Shown: one piece after another, positions 33,794 to 47,200 of the stretch
Layout: each line of letters begins with the position of its first letter
Numbering within the stretch: the first letter of the stretch is position 1
DNA from: Symbiotaphrina buchneri
Lineage: Eukaryota > Ascomycota > Symbiotaphrinales > Symbiotaphrinaceae
DNA: 64,000 nt
Direction: 5' to 3'
Assembly (NCBI GenBank): GCA_001599915.1
Contig: BCIG01000016.1
Coordinates: forward strand, 62,001-126,000
Made by a program: the position numbers and the translations under genes
Notes under the pieces: model-generated
What the model saw: only the letters and a program-made list of their open reading frames with translations
Database searches by the model: none
What the model was told of the DNA's origin: nothing

Positions 33794-36225
33794 ATGCCAG
33801 CACGATTCGGTCGCGGCTTCCATAGAGGCGGGAAAGGAGGCGCGAATGTCCACCGCCGCGGTGGTCGCCGCGATCCCAGATTTGCAGCATCGAGGGTGGA
33901 AGACCAGGTAGAAGCGTGAGTGCCCCGCTGCTGGCTGCGGTAAGCAATACACTGAAACGACCTAGGCCTGCTAATCCTGCCATAGAAGCTGACTTGGAGC
34001 CTGAAAACGATGAAAGCTCACATGTGGAGGACGGCTCTACAGTCGAGGACGAGGAAGAGGCGTTACCAGCAACTGGCGTTCGATCTTACAATGCACTCAT
34101 GCAATCCCTGAGCACGAGCAATAACCGTGATGGTCCGCAGAGGAAGAAAAGGAAAACTTCTCATCAAAGTGAACCTGACTCCGGAGGGTATTCCCTGTCT
34201 AGCGAACCAAAAGCTGGGGAGGAGCTTGTTGAAGGAGGCCCTGATATAGACCCTGATCAAGTAGAGGAACCAGAGGAAGCACTGGAAGTCGAAGATTTGG
34301 ACAATTCCGACGATCTCGATCTAGAGCAGCATGATGGTAACCTCGTAATTCTCCCCTGATCTTACTTGCGTTGATCGTGGCGCAGCAGCGGATCCTTTCG
34401 AGACCCATTTTGCGAGCCCGGATGAAGATATCTTGTCGCAGAAGTCACAGTTGATTAGTCAAAGAGAATGGCACAGTTCAAAAGAGAAACAGATGGCCGT
34501 CTGGAATTTCGTGATCTCATTGCCTGGCGAGGCAGGAGAGTACTCATCGGTACTTAAACCAATTGCCAGTCTGAAAGAACTTAAGGTAGATCTACATCTC
34601 TGTCTCAATATAGACTTCCTAACCATTGGCAGCTCAAAAAGCGGCTTGCAGAGTCTGCGGGCAGATTGATCCCTCAGTATGGTCCACTGGACCGGCACAT
34701 CGCGCCTATCATCTTCAACTACCAGGATCTGTTATTCTGCGAGCGATCTTTGGAAAATGCGGAGAGGCTCCGGCAGCTAGCGTGCCTGCACGCTGTTAAC
34801 CATATCTTCAAGTCCGTTTCTTACACCCTCGCTTAGTATCGCCTGTTGTTGATTGCATCTAGGACTCGAGACAAGGTCTTGAAGAACAACACCCGATTGG
34901 GAAAGGAAGATGTCGACGACGAACTTGAACTCCGCGATCAGGGTTTTACTCGGCCTAAAGTCCTCATGCTCCTGCCTACCCGGAACGCATGTGTGCAAGC
35001 TGTCGAGACGATCAGTGCCATTTGTGAGCCTGAGCAGCAGGAAAATCGAAAACGATTTCAAGATGCGTACGTTGCTATGGAAGACAAATTCTCGCATGAC
35101 AAGCCAGCGGACTTCCGGGATCTGTTTGCGGGGAACGATGATGATATGTTCCGTCTAGGCATGAAATTCACTAGAAAGACAGTCAAGTACTTCTCGCAGT
35201 TCTATAACTCGGACATCATTTTTGCCAGCCCTTTGGGGTTGCGCATGGCACTAGGCGCGGAGTAAGTCAGATTCTTCAAAAAGACTGACATCTATTAACC
35301 CAAAGACAGCGCAAAGACACAAGACTTTGACTTTCTGAGCTCGATTGAGCTTGTCATCGTCGACCGAGCTGACGCCCTGCTTATGCAAAATTGGGAGCAC
35401 GTTGAATACATCTTCGAACACCTGAATTTGCAGCCCAAGGAGGCGCACAACTGCGACTTTAGTCGAGTGCGCAGCTGGTATCTTGATGGCAACGCCAAGT
35501 TCTTGCGCCAGACAATTGTCCTGACCGCGTTCAACACTCCAGAGCTGAACAGCCTCTTCTCGAACCATATGCTCAATGCCTTTGGCCGAATCAAAGTCAA
35601 CAAAGACTATGAGGGAGCCATGATCGACCTAGGCCTGCAGGTCAAACAGACCTTCTCTCGCTTTGAAGCTGCCTCACCTGTGGCCGATCCTGATGCGCGC
35701 TTCAAGTACTTCACGACGGCCGTCTTACCTACCATCGTACGGCATTCGAAGTCCGGGATAGCTGGCAGATCTGGGGGCATCCTGGTATTCGTGCCGTCTT
35801 ATCTTGACTTTGTTCGGTTACGGAACTATTTCGCAACGTCTACGGCAACGCAGGACGTATCCTTCGGGTCTATTTCAGAATATACATCCGTGCGCGACGT
35901 AGCGCGAGCTAGGTCGCATCTTTTGAATGGGAAACATTCAGTTCTCTTGTATACCGAACGGGCGCATCACTTCCGAAGGTACCTCATTCGGGGAGTGGAG
36001 AAAGTGATAATGTATGGCTTGCCGGATAACCCGATTTTCTACCGCGAAATTGCGGGCGGTTACTTGGCGGCTAGTGTTCGTGAGGGGAGGTTGGATGAGC
36101 GGGAAGCTACCGTACGAGTCATCTTCTCCAAGTGGGACAGTCTCAAGCTGGAGCGGATCGTCGGGACAAAACGAGTGAGAAGCCTCTTGGCTCATAAACG
36201 AGGGGATACCTTTGACTTCATATAA
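33794..36225 (+). CDS. UTP25: SSU processome protein UTP25
   Basis: Six exons (33794-33915, 33966-34336, 34386-34585, 34633-34811, 34863-35261, 35310-36225) give 728 residues. It starts with an RG-rich tail ([20 protein letters not shown]), then an acidic region, then a DEAD-box-like fold: [19 protein letters not shown] (motif Ia), [18 protein letters not shown] (Ib), [20 protein letters not shown] where the helicase DEAD box is replaced by VDRAD, and [20 protein letters not shown]. The lost ATPase motif is normal for Utp25, which is thought to be a non-catalytic helicase relative in early 18S maturation. The end is [18 protein letters not shown]. Donor GTCCGT in intron 4 is weak but frame and family agree. 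Confidence 0.95.
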
Positions 36226-36441
36226 TCTCAATACAAGGGCGTGCCTCTGCAGCTCTCTCACAAGCATGGTATGGCATGGCCTGCTGGATTTGTGATTCTG
36301 TTCAATTGCGACGAGATAACATGAAGATCTGTCAACAAAAAGACCTTGCATGGCACAGGCTATCAAAAAGGTCACATTTCAGGGGCCAAAACGCCATAGC
36401 AAGCAGTGCTCAGCTCCAGCCATCAAGCGTGGTGCCTAGGA

Positions 36442-39400
36442 TCAAGACCTGACCTTTGTATCTACCAACTGGCGCCCAAGCCGGGAATCCGTCACATTGA
36501 TAGCAGTAGATCCTGTTGCCTTGTCCATTGCCTGATGTTTCAGGTTGTAGTTCGCCGATACAATTTTAATCTTCTTCCCTGTCGAGCCCAGCTTAGACAA
36601 CCTTGAGGGGCCCAGCTTTACCACTGGTGTCGATTTGACCGACACATTCTTGGCTGGCGTGGCTTTGGCTGGTCTACCTCGGAGCCCAACGCACGCTAAA
36701 CCCTGCGCCACGTTATGCTCCTTGAGCGCCGGCTTCTTCACCGGGACCGTAAGGACGGGCGCCTTAGAGCTTTCTTCCTCCGATGTATCAGTATCCGGGG
36801 GCGTCTCACTCTCAGATGAAGCTCCTTCAGCCCAGCGCAGAGCGCGCAGCTTGGCCTCGAAGTTGGCCTTTGCCTGAGCGTCGTGGAAGGACGACTCCAC
36901 AGTTGTGGACTTTGCTCTATCCCATCTGGCACCTGCCTTTGTAGCATCTGGTTTGTTAAGCTTTCCCCGCAGGCTTGAGCCAATAGGACTGGCGTCTTTT
37001 TCATTGTCAGAAGCTGATTTCTGAGGGTCCAGGTAAGATCCTTTTTCACCAACAGAATTTGCGTCAATTCTTCTCTGCCCGGTTTCTCCATAGTTCTGTT
37101 CCAGGGGAAGGGAGTCGGATTCCTGGCAAACATCATTTTGACTTCCGTGTTCACTGTCTGGGAGGATAACAATGTTCGTGGCGTTGGAGGTGGGTATGAT
37201 AGTGTCATGCTTTACAGGCTCAGGGCTGCGGTCAACTTCCATCGTGTCGTTGACGTCCGCATCATCATCAATCGTGATTATTGAATTGTCATCTCCCTCA
37301 GCTCTCTTCTGTCTCTTGCTTGGCTTTCCAAGAGCCTTGCCATTCGTGGATCGCTGACCACGCTTGCGAGAGGCTGTCTCTAACTGTCCATTGGGAAGAC
37401 TGAGGTGACGCTCCTGTCGCTGGGGGAGCAAAGTCGACCGTCTCTCTCTTGTCTTCGTACCCTCCCTGTTATTTTTGCCATCATTATGCACTTGTGAGTC
37501 TTCCTCGGACTGGTCAGAAATTTCTATCCAAGCAACCCACTTGGAACCTATCGACACTTGCTGGTTGTGTCTAGACTTATCCTTCTTGCGGGGAACAAAA
37601 TCGTCATCCTTTTCCACCCGAACGCGTATTCTTTGAGCACCCTCTGTAGGTGTAGCTGGCTTTTTCTCGATGGGGACAATATCTGACTTGATAATGCTGA
37701 ATGCATCATTATCTGCACAGCCATCTAGACCCAAGAGGTGTCGATTTACTGGCGGTTGAGAAGCAGTGGGTGGCAATGTGGCGCTTTTTACCTGGCTGGA
37801 AACTGTCGGATTGGGGGTTTCCGCAGAGTGGCCTTGTCCAGTGGCTGCTGTTTGCTGTTCGGAAGGGGGTTTTCCAGATGTACTATGAGTTTCTTCGTCG
37901 AAGACCAGATTACGGCCCTGCCTATTCTCCTCTGCCTCTTCTGGCTTGGACGCGTTTGTCGGTGGTTTAGACGGCACCGGAGCATTAGAAGGATCGCAAG
38001 ATGGTACAGTAGCAGCCTCTGCCTCAGGATTCTGCTCCAGTCGACTTCGCTGATCTTCCACTGATACGTCCAGAGCCGGGTCCGCCGAAAGCATCGTGGC
38101 AATCGGCATTCTAGAGCTCATCTCTTGTTCCTCTTCCGGAGTTGGCGCGGAACAGGTCAGAGCTACTGGTTCAGCACCGGTTTCGGTGGGCGCAGTTGAC
38201 GCCTTTTGAGGCGTTTTGTGGGGAGTAGGCTGTTGTTCCTGACAAAGAAGAGGATCAATCGGCATCTCATCAGGCTGGGAGTAGACGATGCCATCCATAG
38301 CGTCCTCCATATCTTGATCGTCAGCATATTGTTCACCATCAAGCGTGGGATCTTCTGCTTTGTCGCGTTCCGCTTGTTCCCGCCTTCTCTTCAGACGGCG
38401 TGGTTCTTCTTTCTGGTCATCTTTGAGCCAGGTCAGATTGGACCTACTGAAATCCACCAAGCTCTCTACGCTCCGCGGATCAGCAACCTTCTTTGTATCA
38501 TGTCCAAGTAATGTGCCATTTGGATCAAAGGGCCTCTGCGCCGGGTCCTTGCGGCAGCAGCCACATGAGCAGATTTTCAGGCATCTGGGGCACTTCCAGT
38601 CCGGATCCTCCATGATCTGAAATGGCATCATGTCAAATGCGCGAAATAGACTACCGTAACAGTAGAAAAGACCACAACTGCATTTTGCGCCCTTCCAGGT
38701 GGAATGGCGCCGCCTGCAGATGTGGCAAGGTTTATGTTCTCTCATCCATTTCTCCGACTTCCTCTTCTTGCGCTTCTTGGGAGTACCATCCTCCTTGACT
38801 TGGAGATCCTCATCATCCTCCACGCTGACGCTCCGCTGAGCTCGGGGTTTGTTGGGATCCTGGAAAGGCCGCATCTTCAATTGCTCCTGGCATACCTGTG
38901 CAAGCGTTTTCTTATGCAATCGCTTTCTTTCTTCCTCTAGCTGTTGCGGGGACCCTTCATCGATACGCCCAGCAATGGCCAAGACAAGCTGACGCCACTC
39001 TTCATACTTATCGGTCATTTCTTTCCATTTGAACTGCTCCACCCACTTCAAGCCAGAGATACAATCACAGCTCCGACCCATAGTGTAGCAGTCCATGCAG
39101 ATGTCGTACGCATCTTCATCTCCGTCTTGTAAGACATTTATGCAATGTTTGCAAGTCAAGAACCGATTGAAGATATTGCACCGACAGTACGAGCATGCTA
39201 CGTTGCTCTCGAAGGGAATATATTCGATACTTCTCTCCTGCGGCAGGTCTGGAGAAAACATCTCAGACAGTAGTACTTTAGTGTAAAGGGTGAACAGACG
39301 GCGGAAGTCCTTCTTCAGCTGACGAATCTTTTTACTGCTTCTCAGGGCTAGCTTGGCGTTTGGGTCCCAAGCATTAGATTCCTCCTCTTCAGCCCTCAGG

Positions 39401-40599
39401 AGGAGGCTGGCATATTTATCAAGTGTGAAGAAAATGATGGCTTTGTTCTTGTATTGCTCATCCCGGCATACCATCCTCGCCCTCGGTAGTGCTTCGTTGA
39501 TGGCCATTTCTAACGTTTCGACCGTTGTGCGATTCCATGCCACCTTCATTGTTCTTGTTCCCCTGTTCCACACCTGATGAGGTGCGAGAGGTGGGACCAG
39601 GATGAAATCGCCAACCTTTTGCTCAACAATGTAAGTCTTGAACGGGGCTTTTTGCCAAGCAACAACCTGGGCGAAATGTGATTCTACCTCGATGTCATGT
39701 CCAAGGACCGAAAGCCAGTATTCGGATACCATGTGGCGATCTTTGGACTCAGTCATGAACCATATTGAAGAGCCCGGTCTCTCTGTTTCACCGGTATATC
39801 GATTGAACGTCCCTGACGCTTCAACCATGATGTTCTGGCCTAAGCTGGCACACATCTCCCGATGAGCCGGAGTGTATGTTCCCTCATGCCCAATGTAGCA
39901 CATCATATTCTCAGCTCTCATTCTGGGCGGGAGGCTACTCATGAGATCCCCTGCAGGAGCGATACCCTTGCCTCTTATTACCCCACGCCCATTTGGTGCT
40001 ACTTCATCAACAGCGCCTGGACCGTCTCTTCTGCCAGTGCTTTCATTCAAGTAGAACACACACTCGGGCAAAATCTCCTTGAGCTTGTCATGCCATACCT
40101 CCGGGCAATCGATATCCTTCAGGTACAGTCGCTGATATCGCAAATCCCTGTAGGTGTGCAAATTGAATTGCTTTGCGAGCTTGGCCATAGAGTCAAGATA
40201 GTGAGCGAAGGTAAGTGGAATATTCTCCTGCCGGATCAAATCGCGTGCCAACTCGTCTACGAGATCGCCCACATGTCAGACTTAATGCTGGGGCACTTCA
40301 GAATGGCAGGATGGAATAATAGATCACTTACGCTTTTTGCCCTTGTTAGCCTTGAGCCACCCCAAGCTGAATGTCCAAGGATCAAGGCATTTGTCGTAGC
40401 CCTCCACAACAAGTGGTTTGCCTCCGATAATCACATGTAGCAGCACCAACTTCTCGAAATTGTCCTGCCCTTGCTGCTCGATCGACTCATACGGGATGCG
40501 GACCACGTACTCGAAGTTCGGCGTCGCCTCAACTAGAGCAGCAAGGTCAAAGTCCGGGGAGATAGGCACGAACGAAGCGGAAGGGCGTGAGGCAGGCAT
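36442..40599 (-). CDS. JmjC-domain protein with zf-4CXXC_R1 domain
   Basis: Two exons (40332-40599 and 36442-40256) give 1360 residues. The first ATG is 40599; the frame upstream uses GTG. The N-terminus holds a helical region (NFEKLVLLHVIIGGKPLVVE). The JmjC domain spans about residues 205-345 with iron ligands H221 and E223 in TPAHREMCASLGQNIMV and H316 in PLAPHQVWNRG, so catalysis looks possible. A Cys-rich block follows at about 444-488 (CSYCRCNIFNRFLTCKHC and later CMDCY), then a zf-4CXXC_R1 domain at about 600-657 (CHICRRRHSTWKGAKCSCG, CPRCLKICSCGCC). The last 700 residues are disordered and Ser/Pro/Glu-rich. It may be a histone lysine demethylase of chromatin, but the substrate is unknown and no demethylation assay is implied. 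It is divergent from COQ2. Confidence 0.88.
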
Positions 40600-41227
40600 G
40601 ATGCTTGACTGCACATCGACAGCTTAATTCTCCTTCGAGCTTTGTCCTGTGCTTCAATGTTGTATCACCTTACCAGGCTCAAGTTGTCTTGCGCCCACGA
40701 CTGCAAATACGGCCCAAGCTCCTCATCAAATGTGCAAGGCCATAGCTGGAGGAGAGAGAACGGGGGAGCTAGGGCGGCGAGGTGAAAGCAATGGAGACAA
40801 AGACTGCTAGATGAGATGAGGGAGACATGGAAAGGCAGCGAGTGCGAGTGCTCACTGGTCTTCCAATTGCTGCTGTGCCATTCACTGGAAGAGTTGCGGG
40901 TTGGTTCAGGATCTGGAGCACCGCCTCCGCTCTGTCACTCCGCCCTCCGGCCGACTCCAATGGAAATGGCTAGCCGCACAGACCCTCCGCAATCCGATTT
41001 ATTTATTACTCCGTACTCATCCTCCATACTCATCCTCCATACAGCTCGTACATCTCGGCCCCCGAGAGCCGCATAATAAGTTTCAGGGAGCCATCTTCCT
41101 CTGAAATTTCAATGATCTGACTTGTCGCCATTCGCTCACCTCTCCCAAGCAGACCCTCATATTTGTCGTTCTTTACTTTCGGGGTCAATTCGGAAGACCA
41201 TAGGGAGCTTTTTCCTTGACTAAGATC
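40600..41227. promoter_or_regulatory. Divergent promoter region, JmjC gene and COQ2
   Basis: About 630 bp. It holds a TACTCCGTAC word (41007-41016) followed by two tandem copies of an ACTCATCCTCCAT-like unit (about 41015-41041). Confidence 0.5.
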
Positions 41228-42460
41228 ATGCATTGGGCGCGTTCTAATGTGTTACGGTCCGAGTTCGGCCGCAGCAGGCCCATTTCCAGAGGGTCTTTGA
41301 CGCCTTGCTCTCAGCGGCGTTGCTGGCAGCAACACTTCTACACACGAGCGAGCGGCAAGCTGGCAGCTCCGATTCTACCATGTGCTCGGATACATCAGGG
41401 GCGACGGCTACCAGGCTCCAGAGCAGCAGTCACATCAGCATTACAAGATACAGCTCCCGATCCAGAGCCCTATAAACCCCCAACAACAGGGTTGCTCTCG
41501 AGACTCCCTCCTTCATGGGTTCCATACGCGGAACTGGTGCGTCTCGACAAACCGACTGGAACTTATTATCTGTTCTTTCCATGTCTCTTCAGCACTCTCC
41601 TAGCCGCACCCCTGACGAGCCCTATTATTGCGCCCCTCCATGTCCTGTCGACTACAGCCCTCTTCTTCAGTGGTGCTCTCATCATGCGAGGGGCAGGATG
41701 CACCATCAATGATCTCTGGGATCGGAATCTTGATCCTCATGTCACTCGCACCCGTCTGCGGCCAATTGCGCGCCGAGCGGTCACGCCCGAAAAGTCTATC
41801 ATCTTTACTGGCTTCCAGCTCTTAGCAGGACTTGGAGTGCTCGTCCAGTTCCCGACTGAATGTCTCTACTATGGCATTCCATCACTCCTGCTGGTAGCGA
41901 CATATCCCTTGGCCAAACGTGTCACTCATTACCCGCAGTTTGTGCTAGGGTTGACGTTCTCCTGGGGTGCCATCATGGGGTTCCCCGCCGTTGGGGTAGA
42001 TTTGCTATCCAATGGTGCTGCCCTCACCGCAGCGAGCTGTTTGTATGCGAGTAACATTGCTTGGACTATGTTGTATGACATGATATATGCGCACATGGAC
42101 ATCAAAGACGACAGCAAGGCAGGCATCAAGAGTATAGCGTTAAAGCATGAGCACAACACCAAGGCTGTCCTAAGTGGATTCGCCGTAGTGCAGGTGGGCC
42201 TTCTGGCGGCTGCTGGCATGAGCGTCGGCGCCGGCCCAGTGTTCTTCCTCACTAGCTGTGGTGGAGCTGCTGTAACGTTAGGTGCCATGATATGGAAGGT
42301 TAAGCTGAAGGAGGTGGCTAATTGTTGGTGGTGGTTCAAGTACGGATGTTGGTTCACGGGTGGAACAATAGCGTTTGGACTGTTCGGCGAGTATCTGGCC
42401 CAGTTTTACGGACTGTACGAGAGGCAACGGGAAGGCCCACGGCTAGAGATCACGAGTTGA
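41228..42460 (+). CDS. COQ2: 4-hydroxybenzoate polyprenyltransferase COQ2
   Basis: Single exon, 410 residues; the first ATG is 41228 (the frame opens at TTG). The Arg/Ser-rich N-terminus is a mitochondrial presequence. The UbiA signature pair is present: GAGCTINDLWDRNLD (NDxxDxxxD, first Asp-rich motif) and YDMIYAHMDIKDD (second motif). About eight membrane spans follow, as in UbiA enzymes. COQ2 joins the polyprenyl tail to 4-hydroxybenzoate, the first membrane step of coenzyme Q synthesis in the inner membrane. Conserved features and length leave little doubt. Confidence 0.96.
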   Translation: MHWARSNVLRSEFGRSRPISRGSLTPCSQRRCWQQHFYTRASGKLAAPILPCARIHQGRRLPGSRAAVTSALQDTAPDPEPYKPPTTGLLSRLPPSWVPYAELVRLDKPTGTYYLFFPCLFSTLLAAPLTSPIIAPLHVLSTTALFFSGALIMRGAGCTINDLWDRNLDPHVTRTRLRPIARRAVTPEKSIIFTGFQLLAGLGVLVQFPTECLYYGIPSLLLVATYPLAKRVTHYPQFVLGLTFSWGAIMGFPAVGVDLLSNGAALTAASCLYASNIAWTMLYDMIYAHMDIKDDSKAGIKSIALKHEHNTKAVLSGFAVVQVGLLAAAGMSVGAGPVFFLTSCGGAAVTLGAMIWKVKLKEVANCWWWFKYGCWFTGGTIAFGLFGEYLAQFYGLYERQREGPRLEITS

Positions 42461-42602
42461 TAAGTGCAACGAATATGCTATGTCGCCCTTCGGTACTCAT
42501 ATGAGTCTCCCCTTCTAAGGATTATCCGTCCATGGTCTGTTGATCATGGGCATATACTAAAAGCACTCTAGATCCCGAACGCCTGTCTATGATTAGATGA
42601 TG

Positions 42603-44218
42603 CTAATCCAGCCTGCTCATCTGTATATTTTCGTCATTCCTCCACGATTGCCGATCATCACCCTCCTCAGTCTCCTCGGCGTCTATGCCCGGCACCAAAA
42701 CGCTCTCTTCATCGCGTTCCTGTATAATTTCACGGTGCTGACCTTCATCGGTATTCCTATGCACCGCAACCCACATTGCAGATCCGAGAATCAGACTGGA
42801 CCCGACGATAGACCAGAAACCAGGGGTAAGACCCCAGACGAGCTTGTCAAATCCTAAAGCGAAAAGCATCTGCGTGTAGACCATGTTTGCCGCCCGCGAA
42901 GACTTCTCCAGCTGTAGACTACTAGTCATCAGGAATTGCATAGCAAACCCGCAGATCCCGAGCGAGAGGAGGTACGCCCACTGGCGCAAGCCTTGCGGCA
43001 ACCTCCAACCGATACTGGGCGCGAAAGTGCATGCCACTGCGCTGACGAGCGTACAGTATACGGCAAAGTAATTGACGCTGATCAAAGGATGAGCTCGCAT
43101 GCCGATCCACTTGATGAACGTGTAGGCCAACGCAGAGCCAACTACTCCTATGAGGGACATGCCTATAGCACCCAGGCGTTGCGTGGCGGTGACATTGTCA
43201 AGATCATGCTGAGCGGCGGCTGGGTGAGTTCCATTGGTGAAAGCAGGCGCGCCGTCCCCCAGCCCGCTACCTACAGGGACCGGGGAGTCATGAGCAAAGA
43301 ACGACACCGGGCGGGCGATGAAGACGACTCCTAGGAATGACACGAGGCAAGCTAGCTGTTCCATGCGCGTGAACTGCTCCTTGATGACGAGGGAACAGAG
43401 CCAACAGGCAACCATCGGCCCCAGGAAAGTGATAACAGTAGCCTCCGATAGCGGTAAATACAACAAAGCATCTGGGAAACAGTCGGTCAGGCTGGCAATC
43501 CCAGTGCTTGGTGCAGGATAGAATCAACTCACAATACATTGAATATATGCCAAAGAAGCCCGCGAGCCCGCGACCCACCAGCAACAGGCGCACTGAGTGG
43601 TGACCCAGAGGAAAGTCGGGCACGTTGGTGTACCACATGTACAGCATGCAAAACAGCGCTGTCAAGCCCATACGGACAAACAGGATCTGTGATGGCCTGG
43701 GGTCAGTGCTCGAAGTATATTCACTCATTCTCAGAGGCGCTTACCTGCATCGGTTTCATACCCTCACCGTCTCCTCCATCCCTCTCCAGCAGCCCCGTGA
43801 TTACGTTCATGGTACATCCGAAGAATTGGGCCAAGACCATGAAAAACAGTCCTCGGTTGCGGAACCAGAATTGCTTTACAGTCCTCCCCCAGCGGCTCAC
43901 GCCCGCTGATTGCGGGACATGACGATCATCAGGAATGACAAAGTAATGGTGACTTGGACCTACTCTGCCGCTCGGTGGGCCCTCGGGGATCGTTGAGACA
44001 GTCTCCGACGAAGCTCGCCGAAAGGCATTTAGGACAGCCGGACTCAAGTAAAGCGCAGCGGCCCCTGCCTCCTCGACTTTGGCTTCCTTAGGATATATCT
44101 CCCTTGCAGGCTCCTGGGCTTGTGGCTCTTCAGTCAGCGTCTCTTCAGAGCCGACGGTCACCAGCTCTGCGGGTTTAGCTTCCTCATCTACCTCCAGCCT
44201 TGGTGGAGGCAAAGCCAT
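42603..44218 (-). CDS. EamA/DMT-family membrane transporter
   Basis: Three exons (43745-44218, 43533-43686, 42603-43471) give 498 residues. About ten membrane spans group into two EamA repeats: NRGLFFMVLAQFFGCTMNVI, then SEATVITFLGPMVACWLCSL, which contains the conserved EATV segment between spans, and later GICGFAMQFLMTSSLQLEKS. The N-terminal 120 residues and the C-terminal tail are polar and probably cytosolic. It resembles fungal YPL264C/YMR253C-type transporters of the drug/metabolite superfamily; the substrate is not known. The first intron lies between the cytosolic tail and the second membrane span. Confidence 0.88.
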
Positions 44219-47200
44219 GGTGATGTCATGGAGGGAAGCAGAGTCAAGTGGGTGGGTAGATTCAGAGGGAAAGTAAGTTGATGAATAGATTTAATGAGTG
44301 TACGAGTGAAATTGGAATCTAACAACGTGCTCACACTCTACAAAATCCGGTGTGGTCATCTACCTTACGTTATAGGAGTTTGGTGGAGGACTCGGGCGGG
44401 CATGGCGTTTCTGACGAATTCCATCCACTGGATGCTGTCATGTCACTAAGTGTACCCCGCGGTGGTTGGGGCCAGTCATGTTGCCGAACAGCGGCAGCGG
44501 TACCTTAAGCTACCGGTATTCGAGCTTTTAACTAACGTGGAAGGTAAGGTAACTTAACTCACCGACGGCACCTTGTTCCGGCCACTACACCATTATTAGC
44601 AATGGGCAGCTTCTCTCAGGCACGCATCGCACTTCTCTCTCAACATCAAGGTTGGCTGTACTAACTAGATATTTATCTGATCTTGTTGCAGTCGCAGAAT
44701 CCTCGTTTTGCAGGCTAATGTTGGGGAGAGACGCAATGACTGTGCTCGATGGTTAAAGAAGACAAGGCACTCCTCATTAAAACTTGGGCGGCTATCTGGG
44801 GGTGTGCTGGTCTCGACCTTCTCCTGACTCCCTTCTAGGAGTGCCAGTCAGCAGTTTCGGATCAGCTCACATTGATATCGCATGGAGTTAAGCCCTACTG
44901 CAGCACATAATTGAAGTCCATAAACAATACAAATTCTTGCAAATGCGAAATATATCGCAGCTGCGCAAATCCAGTACCAGAGTTGAAAGCTTCCGGAGCG
45001 CAGTAGGCTCGAAGCTGAATATGGGCGCGATATTCAAGTCCGCCATGGTCAACTGGTGAGCAAACATCATACTTCTGCTCAAACGGTCCTCTAAATCGCC
45101 AATATCCTCACTGGTCATGGTCTCCCCGTGATATCATGCCCTGCGTTACTTCCCGCTCGGTCGTCTGTATCTTTTGGATGTCCCTTAGCCCAGTCCCGCA
45201 AAGGCTTGCGAAGACGGGATCTATGGAAGCTGGAGAGAGAGAGCGGCTAGAGCCAACTCCGAAGTTATATGCTCCAACAACTGCTGATGCTTCACGATGT
45301 GATCGGGGGTAAAATAAAGCGCAGGTGGAGGCGGTTAAGCATTGGGACATAATATATCACCATGTCAATTCCAAAAGCACCGAATGAGGATGCAATTGCC
45401 CACCATGGCATGTCAGCCAAGCCAAAATACGGTGGTCTCAAGCATTATCGCGCGGCAACGTCTCAGAGAAACGTCCAATCAACTGCTACGAATTGGTGAC
45501 TGGAGTTGGTTCTAGGTGAAACGTAGGAAAAGATGAAACAGACCGTGCAAGATGACATGCGAACCTGAACATGAAGAGGCGCGTATAGTTTTGGCATGAC
45601 GACTTCCCCCAGACGCATGAAGGTGGTCTGCAGGATCACGGATCCACCAGGCGGACCCGAAAGAAGCTGCTCTCTGTTCAGGGAGTCAAGGATTAGGACC
45701 TTCCCGTAGAGCATCCCCATCCAGCCTGGGTAAGGTAGCCACAAGTGGGAAGGCCCCGCTGTAGTTCAGGAGACAAAACCTCCCACGTATGCACTCTCGA
45801 CCATTTTGGCCGTTGTGCTGTGGTCAATCAGCGATGTGGCCGCCGAGGGTTTTTCATTTGGGGTTTTTGGGCGGTCAGTGGCACTGTCCGACGTCTATCT
45901 GCATAGTAAGCCTGGCCACCCTGCATAGCCGGTTGGAAGTCAAGACTGCCTCCTGAGCAAACTGGTGAGAGGGCTGAACCGCGCGTGCACGAGGTCCCTT
46001 TGACTTAGCCATCTTGACCATTGCCGGAACCGGTGGTGGCGTTGGCTGCATGGTGAGTGGCCTACCCTCGGGCGATGCGAGCAGGGGTTTTGGTTGTTGA
46101 GGCTTGTGACGGGGGACAGATAATTTACCTGCAGATGATCCGCTAAGGTACTCGGTACTAAACTGGACGATCGATCCACTGGAGCTCGCCATAAGGCATG
46201 CAACAAGCGTACAAGCGTCGGAGGTGGCCTTTGGCCCGCATGAACGTCTCGAATTGGCCCAGAGTCGCAGGGGTCCGGGATGCACGATGCTATTTGGGGT
46301 ACGGGACGAGGGAAGTAGGAGGAGTACCGTACTCCATGGAGCGTTTGCCGTCTGTGGTTTTGCCGCCCCAGGACCATCGAGGATTTGGCGCACAGGCATC
46401 CGCCAGGTGCTCCCCTAACGTGCGACAAAACGCGAGTAATGCTCGACGGGCGAATCACAATCCCGTCCTTCCAGGATTCACTCGCCGACTGTCCACCCAC
46501 AGCAGTGACAGCACAGGCCCAGGGCGTCTAAGGCTGCGCCCGCCCTAGGTAAAACTTGAAGCTCCTAACGTCTACTCCGTACTCCGTACGGCTCGCGCTG
46601 AAGACCACCAACTGCAATCCCTGGCGTTATAAGAAGGATAGAACGGTCAGTCGATGGAGCACTCATGCTCCTCATGCAGGCGACATGCGTGCGACAGGAG
46701 AGGCTGCTTTTTGCAGCCCCCTGCATTTCCTTCCCAGAATGACGCTCTCATCCCGGAGGCTTCCCAGAGGGGTGGCCCCATGGAAGGCGGAGGGACCGGC
46801 AGCCAATGCAGCATAGGCAGTTGGCCCGAGGGTCAAGATGACGCCCCTAGGTTAGGCATTGTCTGCATATCCGAGGCAAGGCCTCTATGTGCGAAAGTAC
46901 TTCGTACATAATACTACTGTACTAGAGAGGACATGCCCCAGCCGTTGGAGATCTACCACTAGGGCAGAAGGGAGCAAGAGATGGTGTGAGTGGCCGCAGG
47001 TGTCTTCGTTGCTTTGCGATTTTCCAGCTTCTTGCGCCGGCAACAAGTCGCTCTTGCACCCCTTTTGGCCGTAGCATCACCCCAGAAGCAGGCAGCTGAC
47101 GTGTGATAACGACGGGTGGCTTCTCTGGCTTCTTTGGCTTCACCCCAGAAACGGAGGGTTAAGATGTAGTCGTGGCTGATTGACATGAAGTACACCGTAC

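Noticed and set aside
45463-45744. Minus-strand frame starting MWLPYPGW
   Set aside because: The first codon is TTG, not ATG, and no family or splice partner is visible.
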